Shown: piece by piece, positions 12,213 to 25,105 of the stretch
Layout: the number at the start of each line of letters is the position of its first letter
Position numbering within the stretch: position 1 is the stretch's first letter
NCBI GenBank assembly: GCA_904066235.2
Contig: CAJFCV020000003.1
Span: forward strand, 3,472,001 to 3,536,000
Reading direction: 5' to 3'
Length of the DNA: 64,000 bases
DNA from: Bursaphelenchus xylophilus
Taxonomy: Eukaryota; Nematoda; Chromadorea; Rhabditida; Aphelenchoididae
Made by a program: the position numbers and the translations under genes
Notes under the pieces: model-generated
Told to the model about the DNA's origin: nothing
The model's input: the letters and a program-made list of their open reading frames with translations, nothing else
Databases searched by the model: none

Positions 12213-15200
12213 CTGAAAGGAGTACGGTAAAATAAAAAATAGCTCTTTTAAAAAATTAGTCTTGCCTCAAATCACAAGACAACGCGATAAAGAACGTCGA
12301 AAAAATGGATACTGTATGGGAGATAAAACACAAAAGGTTGCATTGTATCTCTAAAAAATCGAACACAAAGGCGACACTTGACATTAAACAGTCGAAAATA
12401 CAAAACAATTCAGAAATGAGGAGCCGCATGAGGTGTAAGTACAAAAAAACGGGATCATGACGCGCTAAATACCGTAGCAACATTATTGAAGACCTACCGA
12501 ACTTTCGGCGCAATTCCAAGAATAATAAAGCCCAAGAAAATCTAAATTGAATTCTCCGCCGCGGTTCAAAGGTTGTTTTTATTTACACTGCCTCAAGACC
12601 GCTTTTCACGAAACCGTTTTTTGCTTTTTTTTTATTTTCGAAAATCACGAGGTTAGTGGCTTTTGCGCCCCGAACGAAATGACTCCAATCCTTTATCAGA
12701 ACGCGGACAGTCCTCAACAAAAGACAATAGCGAACTAGCTTGTTATCGCATACCAAAGAGAAGCAATTGATATTTGTAAGGGTTAACAGGAGATATTTCG
12801 GAGGCAAAGTTGATAAAAATATGGAAAATCAAAGCATGATGCTGTCACAAGAATAAGAGATGACAGGAATTCTTTTTTGAGGCCAAGGAAAGCTGCATCT
12901 ATTGCTCGGAGATCTCAAAATACAAGTCTCACATCACCGATCACCTGCACAGCCTCAAGGCTTTCCCCAAAACTCTTCAAAAGTCAGCTCCTATTTCAAG
13001 CAACCAGCTTCTTCCCAGCCCGCTCTTCATTCGTGTTCATATCAATGAAAAAGCGGAGACGACCCAGGGAGATGATTATTGATTTGGATCCCGATGGGAA
13101 AATCGAAGCCGAGCAGAGCGAGATGGACGGGTCTGACCTCAGTCCGAGGTCAGGGAAGCCCCCTGCTCCTATTTAAACCCCAAGACTTTCTTGCTTGCCG
13201 TGTGCCTGTCTTTTTCTCCACCCCGTTTCCCTGCTCGTCTCCGCCCTCGATGGGACTAGAGTAGAGATCAGGGAACCCCCCAAAGGAAGCGAAAGAGCGT
13301 TGCAGGTCAGGAGAAGGGCATGTGAAGGGAAATTTTGGTAGAGTGGGGTTGATTTAAGGGAACGTCACGGGGAAACGTGTGGTTTGCAACGGGTACGGCA
13401 AAGGGGCTTCGGACGGGGAAGACTGGAAATTTTTTTGCGACCAAATTCGGTGCAAACGATAGAGAGATCAGCCAGTTTTCGATGAAAAGTGGGAAATGAT
13501 GACTGTATGAAAAAGGCCGAATATCTCGCTCATGTCTTGAAACAGAAAGTAAAATTTCACAAAGACCAGAAGGTAATCTATGTTGGGTATCAAGGCAATA
13601 TTTGTCAAAAATTAAGCCTTGTTTAAAAAGTCTCTAGAGCTCGATCAATAAGGACTTTTGCATTCAAAATTTGTTTTTTTCACACCCTGTCGTAAAACCG
13701 TCAATTCCGGTTAAAAGTACACCAAAACAAAATTGTTTTCTCTATGGCCCCTCTAAAACCATTAGTCGATCAGCAGCGTACTTTGTCACGAAAAACCAAG
13801 CGGTCCTGAAAGTACCATCTAAGAGAACTTCTTCCACAACTCTGCACTTCAAGGACTTCATTCAAGAAAACAGGGATGAAAGTCCACGATACAAACAAAT
13901 TGCGCAATACCACACAAACTAAGCACGTGAATTATCGGAGTTATGCAAGTGGGGGTTCCCCAGATTTTTCAGAGAGCAGAGAATATGGGCTGACCTAGAA
14001 ATAGGTTGCAGGTGTAATCTTATGTATGAAAGAAGAGGTTTATCTTGAAGGTATTTGTTCGGGAAGCATGGGAATTTCAAAAGAACATTGCTGTAGGTCC
14101 TAGAAAGCGATCATTCAAAATTTTAGCTTCTTTTTGCACACTCTGCCGAGGAAACCCTTATAAAATGCGAGCTTAAAATATGGGTGAATTGTCATCAAAA
14201 TCTTGACGTCTTAACTTGACCACTTCTTTTGAGAAAGTGAAAAATTTTTACCATAACCTCTATCCCCGATACCATCAAAAACCCACTGTAAACCCGACCA
14301 GACCCACCCGTTCCACCACCGATTACGACTTTATAAATGTATTCAAAAAACAGTTGTTGGCGCTACTCCAAAACAACATTAAACCGCGTAAACAGGTCAA
14401 AGTGCGCCCCCGGTTTACTGTAGTCATGCATTCTACGGTGAGCACAGCTGTTTGGCTCCAAAAATATGGAACAGCCTCGGGCGATGGGGATCTCCGAAAC
14501 CCATTTGTAAATTTTTTGGATCACGAGAACGGACTTTGCTCCGGTTTCGCCGCGATTCCATGGTCCATTTCGTAAGGCGCAGCCGTTTTTGGTAAATAAA
14601 AAAAACGAATTACTTCCAAAACAAGGCGATAGCCAGTAATGGGAGATCTTCGCCATGCTTTTTGGAGACTTCTGGGTGGTTTTCAGCGAGCTTCCATGAG
14701 CAGTGATCATTGAGTGGCTGCTGTTCACTGAGGTTTAATAACTGCGCAGTAAAATGAGAGATCAAAGAACGCTCTTTTGGGCATACTATGGAAAGAACGA
14801 ATTGTCAAATTTTGATGATTTTACTCGGATGGAATTCAATATAAGCTTATATAATTATACTTGACGGCAAATACGATAGTGTTGCCAAAACCCCTGACAT
14901 TTATAATGGAATAATGCAAAGGCCTGTTGAAAAAGGAAGAAAAAAGGGTGTCTAGACGATTTACGGCTAAATGTCTGTTGTCAGCTGAATGCCATGGTTA
15001 TGAAAAAAGGTTTCACAACATATCAAAAGGGCAGAAATATAGGATAAAATGCTGAAATTTGGGAAACAAAGAGCTCAGTCGTTAGGAAAAGGTCTTAGAA
15101 TGTATTAGCATACATTAAAAGGTTATGAAAATTAGGAAATAAATTATTTACAAACGGTTTTGAAAATTGGAAGGTACGATAATCGTACGAAGTGTTGGCA

Positions 15201-16385
15201 GAGATATATCGAAAAGAGGTGATCTTTTCCAGCCCTCTGCAGCTCACCCGCTCACTTTTTGGCAATGATTGCTGAATTTCTCGGCTACTACTTAAAAGCG
15301 AGAGCTAATATTTTCAGGTATCAATAACTGAGATAGCCCCAACTCATCCGCAATATTTAAGCGAAATATAGAGCACCGCCTTCAATCACATTCCTTGTCG
15401 TTTACATTATACTTTTTCTGGGAATTTTGCAGTCCGCTACAACAACAAAAACAAATATAATATTGACATCAAGTTGTCCGTCAACCACATGGAAGCCAAC
15501 TGTCTAACGCACAAAAAAGTGTGCAAAATTTGTACGAAAATAAAGAACGTATAGTATTACTTCCCCGTCCGAGTGACTCCCTTACTTTTTTCTCTCTCCT
15601 CGACAGCTGATCGCGTTTGCTACGTGAACTCCGATGGGAACCCGTTGAGGCCGTGAATTTCATGGGAAAAAAGAAAAAAACAATCTTAAAAAGTAATGCA
15701 TTTTACAGTTGAAGCAGTAATTTTTCACACAGTAAAGTAGTGATTTACTTTTGAAAAATACTTTGAATCTTGTAATGGTTTACAACCAGGAAATGGTACC
15801 GAAAGTAATATAGAAAGTTGTAAAGCAGTCAAATTGTAAAAACATGATTTCTAAATTGCTTTAGGGCTTTGTTGATAAAGATATTGAAGAGAGAATTTTT
15901 ACGGCCGCTAAATTTAGATAAAGAAAAGACGCAACAAATGAGATAACGGGCCTTGTAAATATCTCTTTTAATGTTCAATGTTTCTGGAAAGAGAAGCGTA
16001 TCAAAAAATTTCAAAAGCGTACGGACCGCACTTTGGATACGGAGAAATCAAAGAATATCAAAGTTTGATAGGAAGGGAACAAGTCGGTTCGAATGAACTT
16101 GACTTGACGGTAAAATACAAACGTTTCTATTGGACTACAGAAAAAATAAGTCACTAATTTCTGTGTAGTCCACAAGTCTATTGAATTTTTCCACCTCTTT
16201 CAAAGTAATGCCTGGCTCACCCCTTATGGTGACTAAATTTTTCTCTGCAAGTTCAAATTTTGTACACTTGAGTTACACTTGCGCTTATTATTTTTCCGAC
16301 CGACTTAACTCAACGCCTAGAGATTTTGATTCACCGTTTGGAAGCCCAATGGAAATGTATAAGGATCTATGACAATCAGTGAAAT
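12213..16385. other. intergenic, weak coding-like islands
   Basis: No gene I can support. Three islands are worth recording. About 12877-13173 is open in two + frames. 13671-13922 is open for 83 codons (+) without a recognised domain. 14216-14728 is open on both strands (119 codons +, 121 codons -). None shows matched splice sites or a known motif. A Ser/Lys-rich frame at 15481-15663 (-) looks spurious. Confidence 0.4.
12880..13082 (+). other. possible lone exon with Cys/His motif
   Basis: One + frame running to a TGA at 13080-13082 reads CIYCSEISKYKSHITDHLHS near its start, a Cys-x2-Cys followed by His-x3-His resembling a zinc finger. The spacing between second Cys and first His (8) is shorter than the usual 12, so it is not a standard C2H2 finger. 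There is no ATG or flanking exon. A second frame over the same bases is also open, which weakens the case. Confidence 0.18.
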
Positions 16386-16740
16386 GGCGTCGCGAGTTTT
16401 GCGGCCACTTTGTGGGCATCCGACATTTACCGATTAGAATTACGATTTTTCTACCGTAGTCGACGTAGTATGACAGAAATTTTGCAGCCACCGCTGTCAA
16501 AGTTATAGGAGTTCATTTACAAAAAAAAATAGTTTTTGAACCTTTAGAAATGCCTGGTTAACCTTCTGCTAACTACTCAAGCCATTTATACATCTGAAAA
16601 CTTAATTCGCAACATCTAACTGTCAAATGCATCATTAGAATTTCCCGCTGTGAGCAAATGTTGGCTGATTTCTAAACATGTCCCCATTATTTGCATAGTT
16701 CTTCTAGCTACCCGCCCCGATGCAACCGAGATATCACTGA
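16386..16740 (+). repeat. dispersed repeat R1, copy 1
   Basis: Shares long stretches with 28030-28400, including CGACATTTACCGATTAGAAT, the run after it (ACGATTTTTCTACCGTA), CCTTTAGAAAT and GTTGGCTGATTTCTAAACAT. Copies differ by small gaps and substitutions. No open frame is common to both, so this is a noncoding dispersed repeat, probably a decayed transposon. Confidence 0.7.
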
Positions 16741-16757
16741 GGTGATATTGCCAATTT

Positions 16758-17081
16758 TTATGATCTAAGTTTGTGCCCACTGTCATAAACCATATGCATT
16801 GCACTTTGACCACTACTACTGTAACCATAAAACTTCAGCAACTCCAACCACATGATCATAATAAACATGGTGCCAATATAACCTGTATGTTTCAACGAAA
16901 GCCACTTCGTCTTGATACTTTGAGCCGCCCGGTCTGTCATGCTGTCACGAACTTTGCTCATCAAAGATAACGTCGCCGAGACTTTGCGGAGACTTTTGAG
17001 ATAAAAATCGCTCTTTTCACTTCCTTTTCCAATTAATTTCGGCCACAAATTTTGTAAAATTTTTGTAAATTCGGGAAACAA
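16758..17081 (-). other. unassigned ORF with one membrane-like segment
   Basis: Open for 107 codons on the minus strand with plausible codon use. One hydrophobic stretch (YIGTMFIMIMWLELLKFYGY) could cross a membrane and is preceded by a basic region. It starts at the edge of repeat R1 and has no splice sites or homology I recognise. It may be part of a transposon or chance; not a confident gene. Confidence 0.2.
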
Positions 17082-20000
17082 AAGAATTTAAAGAGCAAAA
17101 AATTAATTTGCTCTTTCTCTGGTATTTACCGCGAAAACATCGATCAATCTTATGCCAAAATGTTTATTGCAAAAACAGTTACAGTAATCGCTTCAAGCTC
17201 TCAGTTTCTTACACCTCCTAGGTGTAAATTTCTGGCCTCCAAAAAATTTACTCGCCTTGCTTGGCGAGTATATTTACACCGGCGGTCACACGCTTTTCCA
17301 TCATCAATTTGGGGACTGTGAGATTCGACAGAAATTTACAGCCCGAGGCGGATTTCAACGAAATGATTTTCCTAAACGATTTTTTTGCGAACGCGAAAAG
17401 GGAGAGATACCCCGCCAAATGCGTTGAAATGCAATGTCGACGGGAGAAACTCATGATACGCAAAAATTTTTAAAGTCATCATGTTTCATAAGACCGTTAA
17501 ACCCAAAAAGTTTGGACACAGTGTAACAAGTCATGGGAAAATTTGCGAATGAGTTTGCAACGATTGTCTGAGGAAATGACTCTATAAAATACAGTCAAAA
17601 TAGTGGTGTAAAATCAAGGGCAATGTGCTTGCAAATACGAAAAATAACGTATATGAAGAATGAAGCAGACCGAAAATATTTTAAAAAAATATTTTTAAGC
17701 ATCTTAACAAGCTCAATTTGCTTTGGCGATTTGTTTTTCGTATATGTGACCTTCATAAGCAGGAAAAATTCTCGAAGAGCAAACTACAGATTCCATTGAA
17801 ACTTCATAGCAAATCTCGCTTGGAAATCGCTGACTAATATACCACATTTTTTAACTCATATGACGCTGTAATCATCGAGATTAGTACGGTTAAAAATCGA
17901 TGCTTTTGGTGAAATGCCGGCTCTCCAAAGAATAATTAGCAAAGAAACAATCAAAAACATGTTTATTTCTGGCTCGCTCTCTTTTTTTCCGCAGAACATC
18001 GTCTCTAAAGACTGTTGAGTAAGTCTGCTGTTCTTGCGGACCTTGAGCTAAGATTTTGAACAGTTGGAAAAGGCCTATGTAGAAATATTCAAGCAAAATT
18101 TGATCAAACTCCGTTGCTCGTCTTTTTTGCAACTCAAAGTACCGTATATGTCGAATTCCCCACCTAAAATTTTGTGGAAGCCAGCCCTGTCTTAATAAAT
18201 TTCGATTTCAAAATCACCACTCAACTTTTTATCAACTAAAACAATTAAACAATCCCAATGTTTATGTGAACCCCAAAAGTTTTAATTTATTTTGACGGGA
18301 AACACCCAGAGGTTTTTCGATTCTTCTCACAAGATACTTCGTCGATTTTGCACGTTTATCATCATCTCGAAAAACGTGAATCACAAAGTTTTCGTTGCCG
18401 ACCCCACTCTGCAAAGATCATTACAAATCATCGGAGGAATCCCCATATTCGATATCTACAAGGTTTTTCGGGGGTTGCGGAAGTGGCGGTTGTGAAATTA
18501 AAAGACGTAAAATTTCAATGAATACCAGGGAAAATGATAGCAAAACGGTGAAGAAAACAAGGTGTAAATTGTTTTACCGAAGATGATTACGGTGTTCGCT
18601 TTATGGGAAAAAAGGTGGGGAAGTAATGTCTTACAAAAGGAGATTTTACGAGTTCTTGGGAAAAAAGTTTTCATGAATCATTAGGGTGAACCAAAAAATT
18701 TTTCCGATTTTTCATTAAAGCTTACATAATATTGTTGCCATAGAACTTGAAAAAAGTTGGATTACAAAGATACATGCTTGCATTCGTTATGCAATAGGCT
18801 ATATGTCCATTCCTAAAAATTTCAACTAATGCTGACAAGCGCTATCAAGCGAACTAATGTATCAGGGTGTCCCATAAGTCTCGTGTATTTTTGGGTCGTC
18901 GATTTGTGCGAATTCCTGTGAGCTCTGAAACGCATTACAAGATATATTGAACATTCAGTTTTGAAGCTCAGAAATTGCGCTCTTAAACCGTGTATGACGA
19001 GGCTGCAAAAAAGCTGCCTGCCATTCGCACTACTCCGATATTGTACCAGACATTAAAAAAATTTTTTGCTTGCTATTGATTCTACCATTGTTTTGGTTTT
19101 TTCAAATTTAGCTACTAATGTTGCCAACTTTAGTCAAACACGACTTAGTTATCATGAATATCTCTTCAAATATTATCGTTGAAATTTGAAGTTTTGCTGC
19201 AATTGAAGCATCAAAACTGGGGTATACCTCCAATCAAGCTTTGAACAATCCCACCGTGCTTTTTTTAAGCACCCATTACTGTACCCCATACCTTACAATC
19301 AACACAAAATCCTAAAGATCCACTCCCACTCTTATATTGTCCGTTGACCTCCAGACGCCCTCGATTAATCTTCTTCTTTAAAAAGTAACAATCACAGGGA
19401 AATCGAACTTGGTCCGCATTCGTATCATAGAAGGAGCAGAAGTCCAAAGAACTCATTCAGGGTCCAAAAAGTCTCAAGACTTCGGGCCGTGGGTTGAAAG
19501 GAGGAAAGCCGGTAGGTCCCCAAGATTTTTCCGTCATGTGATCGAACAAAAGAATACGAGAAAAAAGAATGGAAGAATAAGTGATAAAAACGATGGGTGC
19601 AAGCGGCCTTAGGACAAAAAACGTATTCAGAAATATATATTTTGAAGAACAGAGTGAGAACATGACGAATTTTTGAGGAAAAATTGAAATTCTCTTGAAA
19701 CTTTGATGAAAAATTTCAGCCGCGAGACTGAGCCGCAGCTTCTGTTATTTTTTCGAAACGAATCCGTCATCGATGTTTTTCGAAAATTTTTTTTGGCGAC
19801 CGACATTTGCGCATGTGTAGCGAAAGTACATTGCAAGATGAAGGCGTGAAATTTGGAGTGCTTCTAGAGCAATGCCGGATTTTTCAAGACATACCACATA
19901 CAACAATTTTTACTAAAAACTGAATTTATAATCAATTCTTAAAGATATTTGGTGAAAAAAATGCCCTTGGGCGTTATATTTGATTACAGAAGAACTGGGT

Positions 20001-21074
20001 GATAAAATCTTTTGCAAAAACTCGAAAGAATTTACGAGACAGCTTGACTACTTTTGAAACGTTCTACAGTATTTTGTTATCGATATTTTCTGCCATTTTG
20101 CTATCTTTTTTGCACTTTTAGCCCTTATCTTCAATTTTACGACACTTTTCAAAACAAGTCCTTGTCCATTGCATTAATCACGATATTATGTTAGAGGACG
20201 TGTCAACAGCCCGTGAACTCGCATTTCTCCCCACTTGTCATGTCGCTGATAACCTGTAAATTACGAACAAAGCCATCGATTTCAACGAAACGTCCGCAAA
20301 ACTTCCCACAAAAATTTTGGAACAAAAAGAACGAGAAAACTGCGGCGAAGAATTTCGATGCGAAAAATTGGGAGAAGACCTTTGAAATTGTCGGAGACCA
20401 TTCGACGTCCACGTGTCTCCAGCGTGATCTCCGAATACGAGTCGAAAAAATAGCGTCGAAAAAATGGTAAACAAGATATTCAAGGTGCGAATTCATATGA
20501 TTTGGTTGGCCGATCATTGATGATTAAGACGTTTGCCTAAATATTTTTTGTAATAAACATTGACTAATCGTACTTTATGATCACAGAGATCTAGCAGCTT
20601 TCAAAAAACGTTCAATCCGAACACAAGATCAAGTGACATCGAGAGGTTGCTGACGAACACTGCTGTTCAACAGGCGTGCCAGGAAGAGGTGTATGAGCTA
20701 AGGCGGTTATGGATTGAACATCAAAAAGCGATGACGGTAGAGAAGGGGAAATGGTAAAGACGTCATGGTTTGAATTGATTGTGAAGGTAGCTAAAGAGAG
20801 ATGATTGGACCGTTTGTACGGCCACTGCAACATGAACTGATACCTCAACGGAATCTTTCATAAATCGACAATTTCAGAGGTCCCAAGAGTCGATGCTAGG
20901 CCAAGTTGGACCTCCGTACAACGAATCTTCTTTGACTAATAAATTCTCTGATTTTGTGCAGCTTCTTGTACAAAAGGTTGACTGCATAAAAATTATACAT
21001 GGTCCTGACGAAAAGCTCTCTTTAATGCACTTATCCTCCCTCTAAGAGTATCGTGAAACTTCTCTATAGTGACA
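17082..21074. other. intergenic, no supported gene
   Basis: Mostly AT-rich with short frames in all phases. A mariner-like end (CAGGGTGTCCCATAAGTCTC) begins near 18864 without a visible partner, so it is probably a fragment. Frames at 17261-17473, 17890-18132 and 18292-18495 are open for 67-80 codons but overlap open frames in other phases and show no domain. Confidence 0.4.
20188..20760 (+). pseudogene. possible decayed gene or missed exons
   Basis: An ATG at 20188 opens a coding-like frame (MLEDVSTARELAFLPTCHV) that meets TAA at 20257 and continues with good composition (AIDFNETSAKLPTKILEQKE) to a TGA near 20386. After an acceptor-like CACAG, 20587-20756 is open with an alpha-helical, Glu/Arg-rich sequence (VQQACQEEVYELRRLWIEHQ), followed by a donor-like GTAAAG. 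The pieces could be exons of a hypothetical gene or a relic with nonsense mutations. I recognise no family. Confidence 0.22.
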
Positions 21075-21308
21075 GACCTGATCCAGTGGCAAAAAACGTT
21101 CCATTTTGCATCCGGGAAGCATCAAAAACGTGGCAAAATGCTTCCCTTTCCAAGTGGAAACACTTAGTTTTGAAGGCCCTTTCCCCCACAAAAAGATCGG
21201 GCTTTTAATTTGAAATCGGAGTTTTTTCACTTGGAGAGGGAAGCCTTTTGCCACATTTTGATACTTACCGGATGCAAAATGGTACGTTTTTTGTCACTGG
21301 ATCAGGTC
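21075..21308. mobile_element. foldback MITE family M1, copy 1
   Basis: A 234-base near-palindrome. The left arm begins GACCTGATCCAGTGGCAAAA and the right arm ends with its reverse complement. The arms share about 100 bases including the CACTTGGAGAGGGAAGC block. A second copy is at 43018-43253. No coding capacity; a non-autonomous DNA element. Confidence 0.85.
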
Positions 21309-23286
21309 CCCCCTCTGTTGCTTGCGATATTCAAAAAACTTTCTCACTAATACCTTGTGTTCTCAAGCTTGATCAATCTATTGTCCTTTTTCAAAAGATG
21401 ATGACTATCTCATCTGCTGCAAAGGAAAGCATAGATCGTGTCTGTAACTACAAAAACCTGGCTGTTTGTTAATTTTTGTTTGCATTCAGATGCTTTCATA
21501 ACTGCGTATCTTCGATTTGAAGTGTATTAAGAGAACATAAAGCAAATTTCACCGTCCTACAAAATCAGTAGTGCCACTCATGCGGCTGGCATTTCTGCAG
21601 GCACACTTGACAAGCACGTTGTATTCATTACAAATTGCAATAACATGTGGAATTTAATATTTCTCAAACTTTGCTCTGACGAAACCTTTGTATTTCTTCA
21701 AAAATCTTACTGTATCTAACAAATTACTGCATCTATATTCTTAAGTAAAAATAATAGTATCTCTTCATTTTCTAATATCATCCTTAATTTTGCCTCACTC
21801 ACAAGATGCCTCAAGCCTCCGTTGAAAGGTGAATTTCTTAGTTATTCTATACTTCCTCTACTTTCTTTAAAAATGTCGCATTCCCACTGCGTCGCTGTCT
21901 GCGTTCCTTTCACATGCCCCATTCACGCTAATTTAATTTGCTCGCACGCTCCATTGTATTGGACTGTTGGCCCAAAAGTGTGGCCATATAATGTCAATTC
22001 AATCCTCGTGGCATGTTTCATTTTGTCTAAATATCTCCTACAAACGGTTGCCACGGCACTCAGACATGTGTACATTAGAGTCAGATTCCTGTAAATGCTT
22101 ACTTTACAGATAATTTTTTGTGGGAAAAGGGGTCTGTGGCGTTACGAAAGTAATGTTTCTTGGTAATTACAGTCTTGCAAGTGTTTTGATTTTGATGGCG
22201 GGATTTGTATTGTAAGAGGTTAGGTGGTTGGTTTATGGCTTTGATGACTGTAAGATTACGATATGAGATGTTTGAAAAACAAGGCGTAAGGAAAAGCAAA
22301 GAGCCAAGAGCTTAAAATAGTACCGTGTATTATACCGTTTATTTATTGGGATATTCATCAGGGACGTATCCAAAAAAAATTAAATTTTCCTGGGTCACCT
22401 CCCTTTGTCATCTTTTTCCGCCTACCAATTACACTGACATTCATTTGCATATTCACTCATCAATACTAAACGACAGATAGGCGAGAGGTCAGTGCGAACG
22501 GCGGAACGTTATTTATAATACGTCGGCACTAAAGTCAAAAAGTCGGGAAGTTTTGGACCCATTCACGCAGAAAGCTCTGACTATTTCCGCTTTTTAGTTG
22601 CACTTTAACATCACGTCTATAAAAGTCCTCATGTTGCCTCAGTGGCCAGACATATGAAGAGGCGGACTTTTTGAAGCCTCTAATGAACTCAAAAATAGAT
22701 TTTTTCCTCAAATTGTAATTTCACTACATTTGGCAATCATTTTGTCTCTGTTTTTAATATGTGTGTATATGTTTGATGTCTTGTCGAATACCACGAGCCA
22801 TAAAAAAAGAATGAAATTAGCCTAATATCCTGACGGCTGGGGGATTAGGAACCCATAGAAAATAGAGAAGTTTAGCGCTTTGAATAATGCAATTCATGGA
22901 AGTTGTAAAATCTGCAGAATGTAAGGGGATTTCCATAACTACGGTAGCCCATTTTAACGTGTCAACCACATTATTGGAATTGATATAAATTCGAAGAAAC
23001 ATTGCATGGCTGATATTTGTTTAGAATGGGAATCTCTGAAATTCTCGAGCATTTGGCTGTGGTTGATGAACTTCTAAAAATGCGGGCATGATAAGAGCTT
23101 TCAGCGCGTGGTTTTTAAGATGGATAGGAGAATGCAAATCCTAGAAAACCTCTGTATATCAAAACTTTGCTAACCAGAAAAGTGATTTATTTCTTTGCCG
23201 CGCGATGGATAACTTTTTTCGCCAAAACTGACTTTTGGGTTCTCACAAATTTTTTGATACTTGTTATAAACTTTACAGGAAAATTT
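21309..23286. other. intergenic, nothing recognised
   Basis: Short frames only (for example 21822-22094, + strand, 90 codons, Cys/Leu-rich, no domain). No splice-consistent gene and no further repeat identified. Confidence 0.4.
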
Positions 23287-23716
23287 AGGACAAGTAGTTC
23301 ATGTGCGACGCTCGGATTTTCTTTAAATTTTGGACACGCTTTGGTCATAGGCCACGTATCAAATTGTGAAAATTTTAGCTCGCGCTTTCCAGTGACAGCC
23401 CTCTTCGCGGCCGAGAGAGTAAACGAAACGCGTAGAGCGTCACAGAGAAAAACACTTTTTGGCTTTCAATTTGCCAGTGTCGTGCAGAAAATTTTGCATA
23501 TACGGTGGAAAAGGCCATGACATTTTTTACGCGAAAAATTTTTTAAAAAAGCACCACATTCCTGCCAACGTTCGATCTAAAAATCTCGGTTGTTTCTGCA
23601 CAAAACGCGAGCTAGAAGTCTCGCATATGCCTTTGAAAAAAGCTAATTTAGATTTGTGCCAAGTTACGTCAAAGTCCAAAATCTGAGTGCCGCATGTGAA
23701 GTACTTCCCATTTCAG
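23287..23716 (-). mobile_element. MITE family M2, diverged copy
   Basis: About 430 bases bounded by inverted ends (left AGTAGTTCATGTGCGACGCT, right GCCGCATGTGAAGTACTTCC). The interior contains the family landmarks AGCTCGCGCTTTCCAG and TCTAAAAATCTCGGTTGTTT, so it is related to the elements at 48575-49032 and 53935-54368 but lies in the opposite orientation and is more diverged. Confidence 0.7.
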
Positions 23717-24847
23717 TTAAACGGAAGTCGTTACAAAATTACACTATGTGGTGCTTTTTTGTAGTCACTCCTTTCGCGTAAACATTAGCCAAAAATTATT
23801 CTCGTCCCAAATATAGCCAAGCGCTCAAGTTTGTTTTCCATTTCCCCCTTCCTGTTTTATAAATATAATCCGTTGTCTTTCTTTGATTCAATCATTTGTC
23901 GGAAACAAATCCTGAACCAGAAATCAAAGGCAAAGTTTTTTCTTTGTTCATTTTCTCCAGGAAGTTGTTTATCACACGAAACCCTCGGCTATTTGCATTT
24001 TGAAGTGGATTAACGAGGAGAGAAAACAGTTTCGAACAGCGTCATATTGACGTGAAATATTATAATCGGGAAAGTAAACATTGCCCGTTGGACATGAAGA
24101 AATTTACGACAATAATAGTTATATAGCATATTTTGTAACTATTGCTGTCTTCAGGTCATAAATAAAAAAAGACAGTAACAGAATGAACGACGAAGTAAAT
24201 ATTTTCGCATTTCCAGCTATGGCGGAGGAAATAAGTCGCTTGGATTATCCAAAATATTCTCAGCAATCAGGAAATCGTTTATACTGGAATGCTTTTTGAT
24301 GTTTTCAGCTTTTATTAATTCCCATGTATATATCTTGGAAGCGAGTGTGCTGTTCGGAGTATGTCTCGTTAATGGAAAATGGAACATGTCCCTTTTAGAC
24401 ATGGAGGTTTCTCTCGGATTTGAAAGAAAGTTCGTTTCAGGCAAAGGAGCACAATACTGCGTTCTTTTTTTTTGCTCTTTTTTGTTGTTAACCAGACATT
24501 AGAAACATTGTTTGGCCAAGGGAACATGCAGAACCAGGAGAAACGGTGGGATCAGAACGGTTTTTCGCTGTAATTTTGTGGGTTCTTCCTATAAAAAACT
24601 ACTAATTTTTTAACCAATATGTATTTGTGTATATTTCACTTAAAAATGTAAATCCTCGGTTTTTTGCGAGGTCTTTGAATACAAGAGATATTTACAATCC
24701 TAGTATGATATAAAGATGGGATTTTTTTTATGTATTCGGGCTTCAATTTGGATTAAGTTTTCTATAAATGAACTAAATCCGCCTACTACCTTCTGAAAGA
24801 AGATTTCGATTCATTTAGTAAACAGGCTTAAGACAAAATAAAACCCT
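23717..24847. other. intergenic, nothing recognised
   Basis: AT-rich sequence. Overlapping short frames near 24217-24502 on both strands have no matching splice signals. Confidence 0.4.
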
Positions 24848-24849
24848 AA

Positions 24850-25105
24850 TGTAGCCTTGGCATGGCTCATCGGCCGGGCCGGGTCAAAAATCGGCTCGTT
24901 TCATAAGTCACTACAATCTTAATATTATACTTCGGCCCGGACCCGGCCCGGCCCGTCGGAGCAAAGGCGTGCCAAAATATTAGACTTTCGTTGGTAAACC
25001 CAATTTTTTGCTTCGATACTCAGGATTGTAACTATTCCGGGCCGGGATTAAGGTGGTCCGGCCGATCTGAAAATTTGGCCAACGACCCTAGCCATGTCTA
25101 ATTTA
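24850..25105. mobile_element. decayed GGCCCG-rich hAT-like element
   Basis: Contains the same GGCCCG/CGGGCC words as the element inserted in lysozyme-like gene C (61361-62191). The right end GCCATGTCTA resembles that element's terminus AGCCAAGTCTA. The left end is less clear (TAGCCTTGGC) and I find no matching target duplication, so this is an older, degraded relative. Confidence 0.55.

Noticed and set aside
20257..20388. Selenocysteine or stop-readthrough gene
   Set aside because: The first stop is TAA and no SECIS-like structure is evident; decay is simpler.
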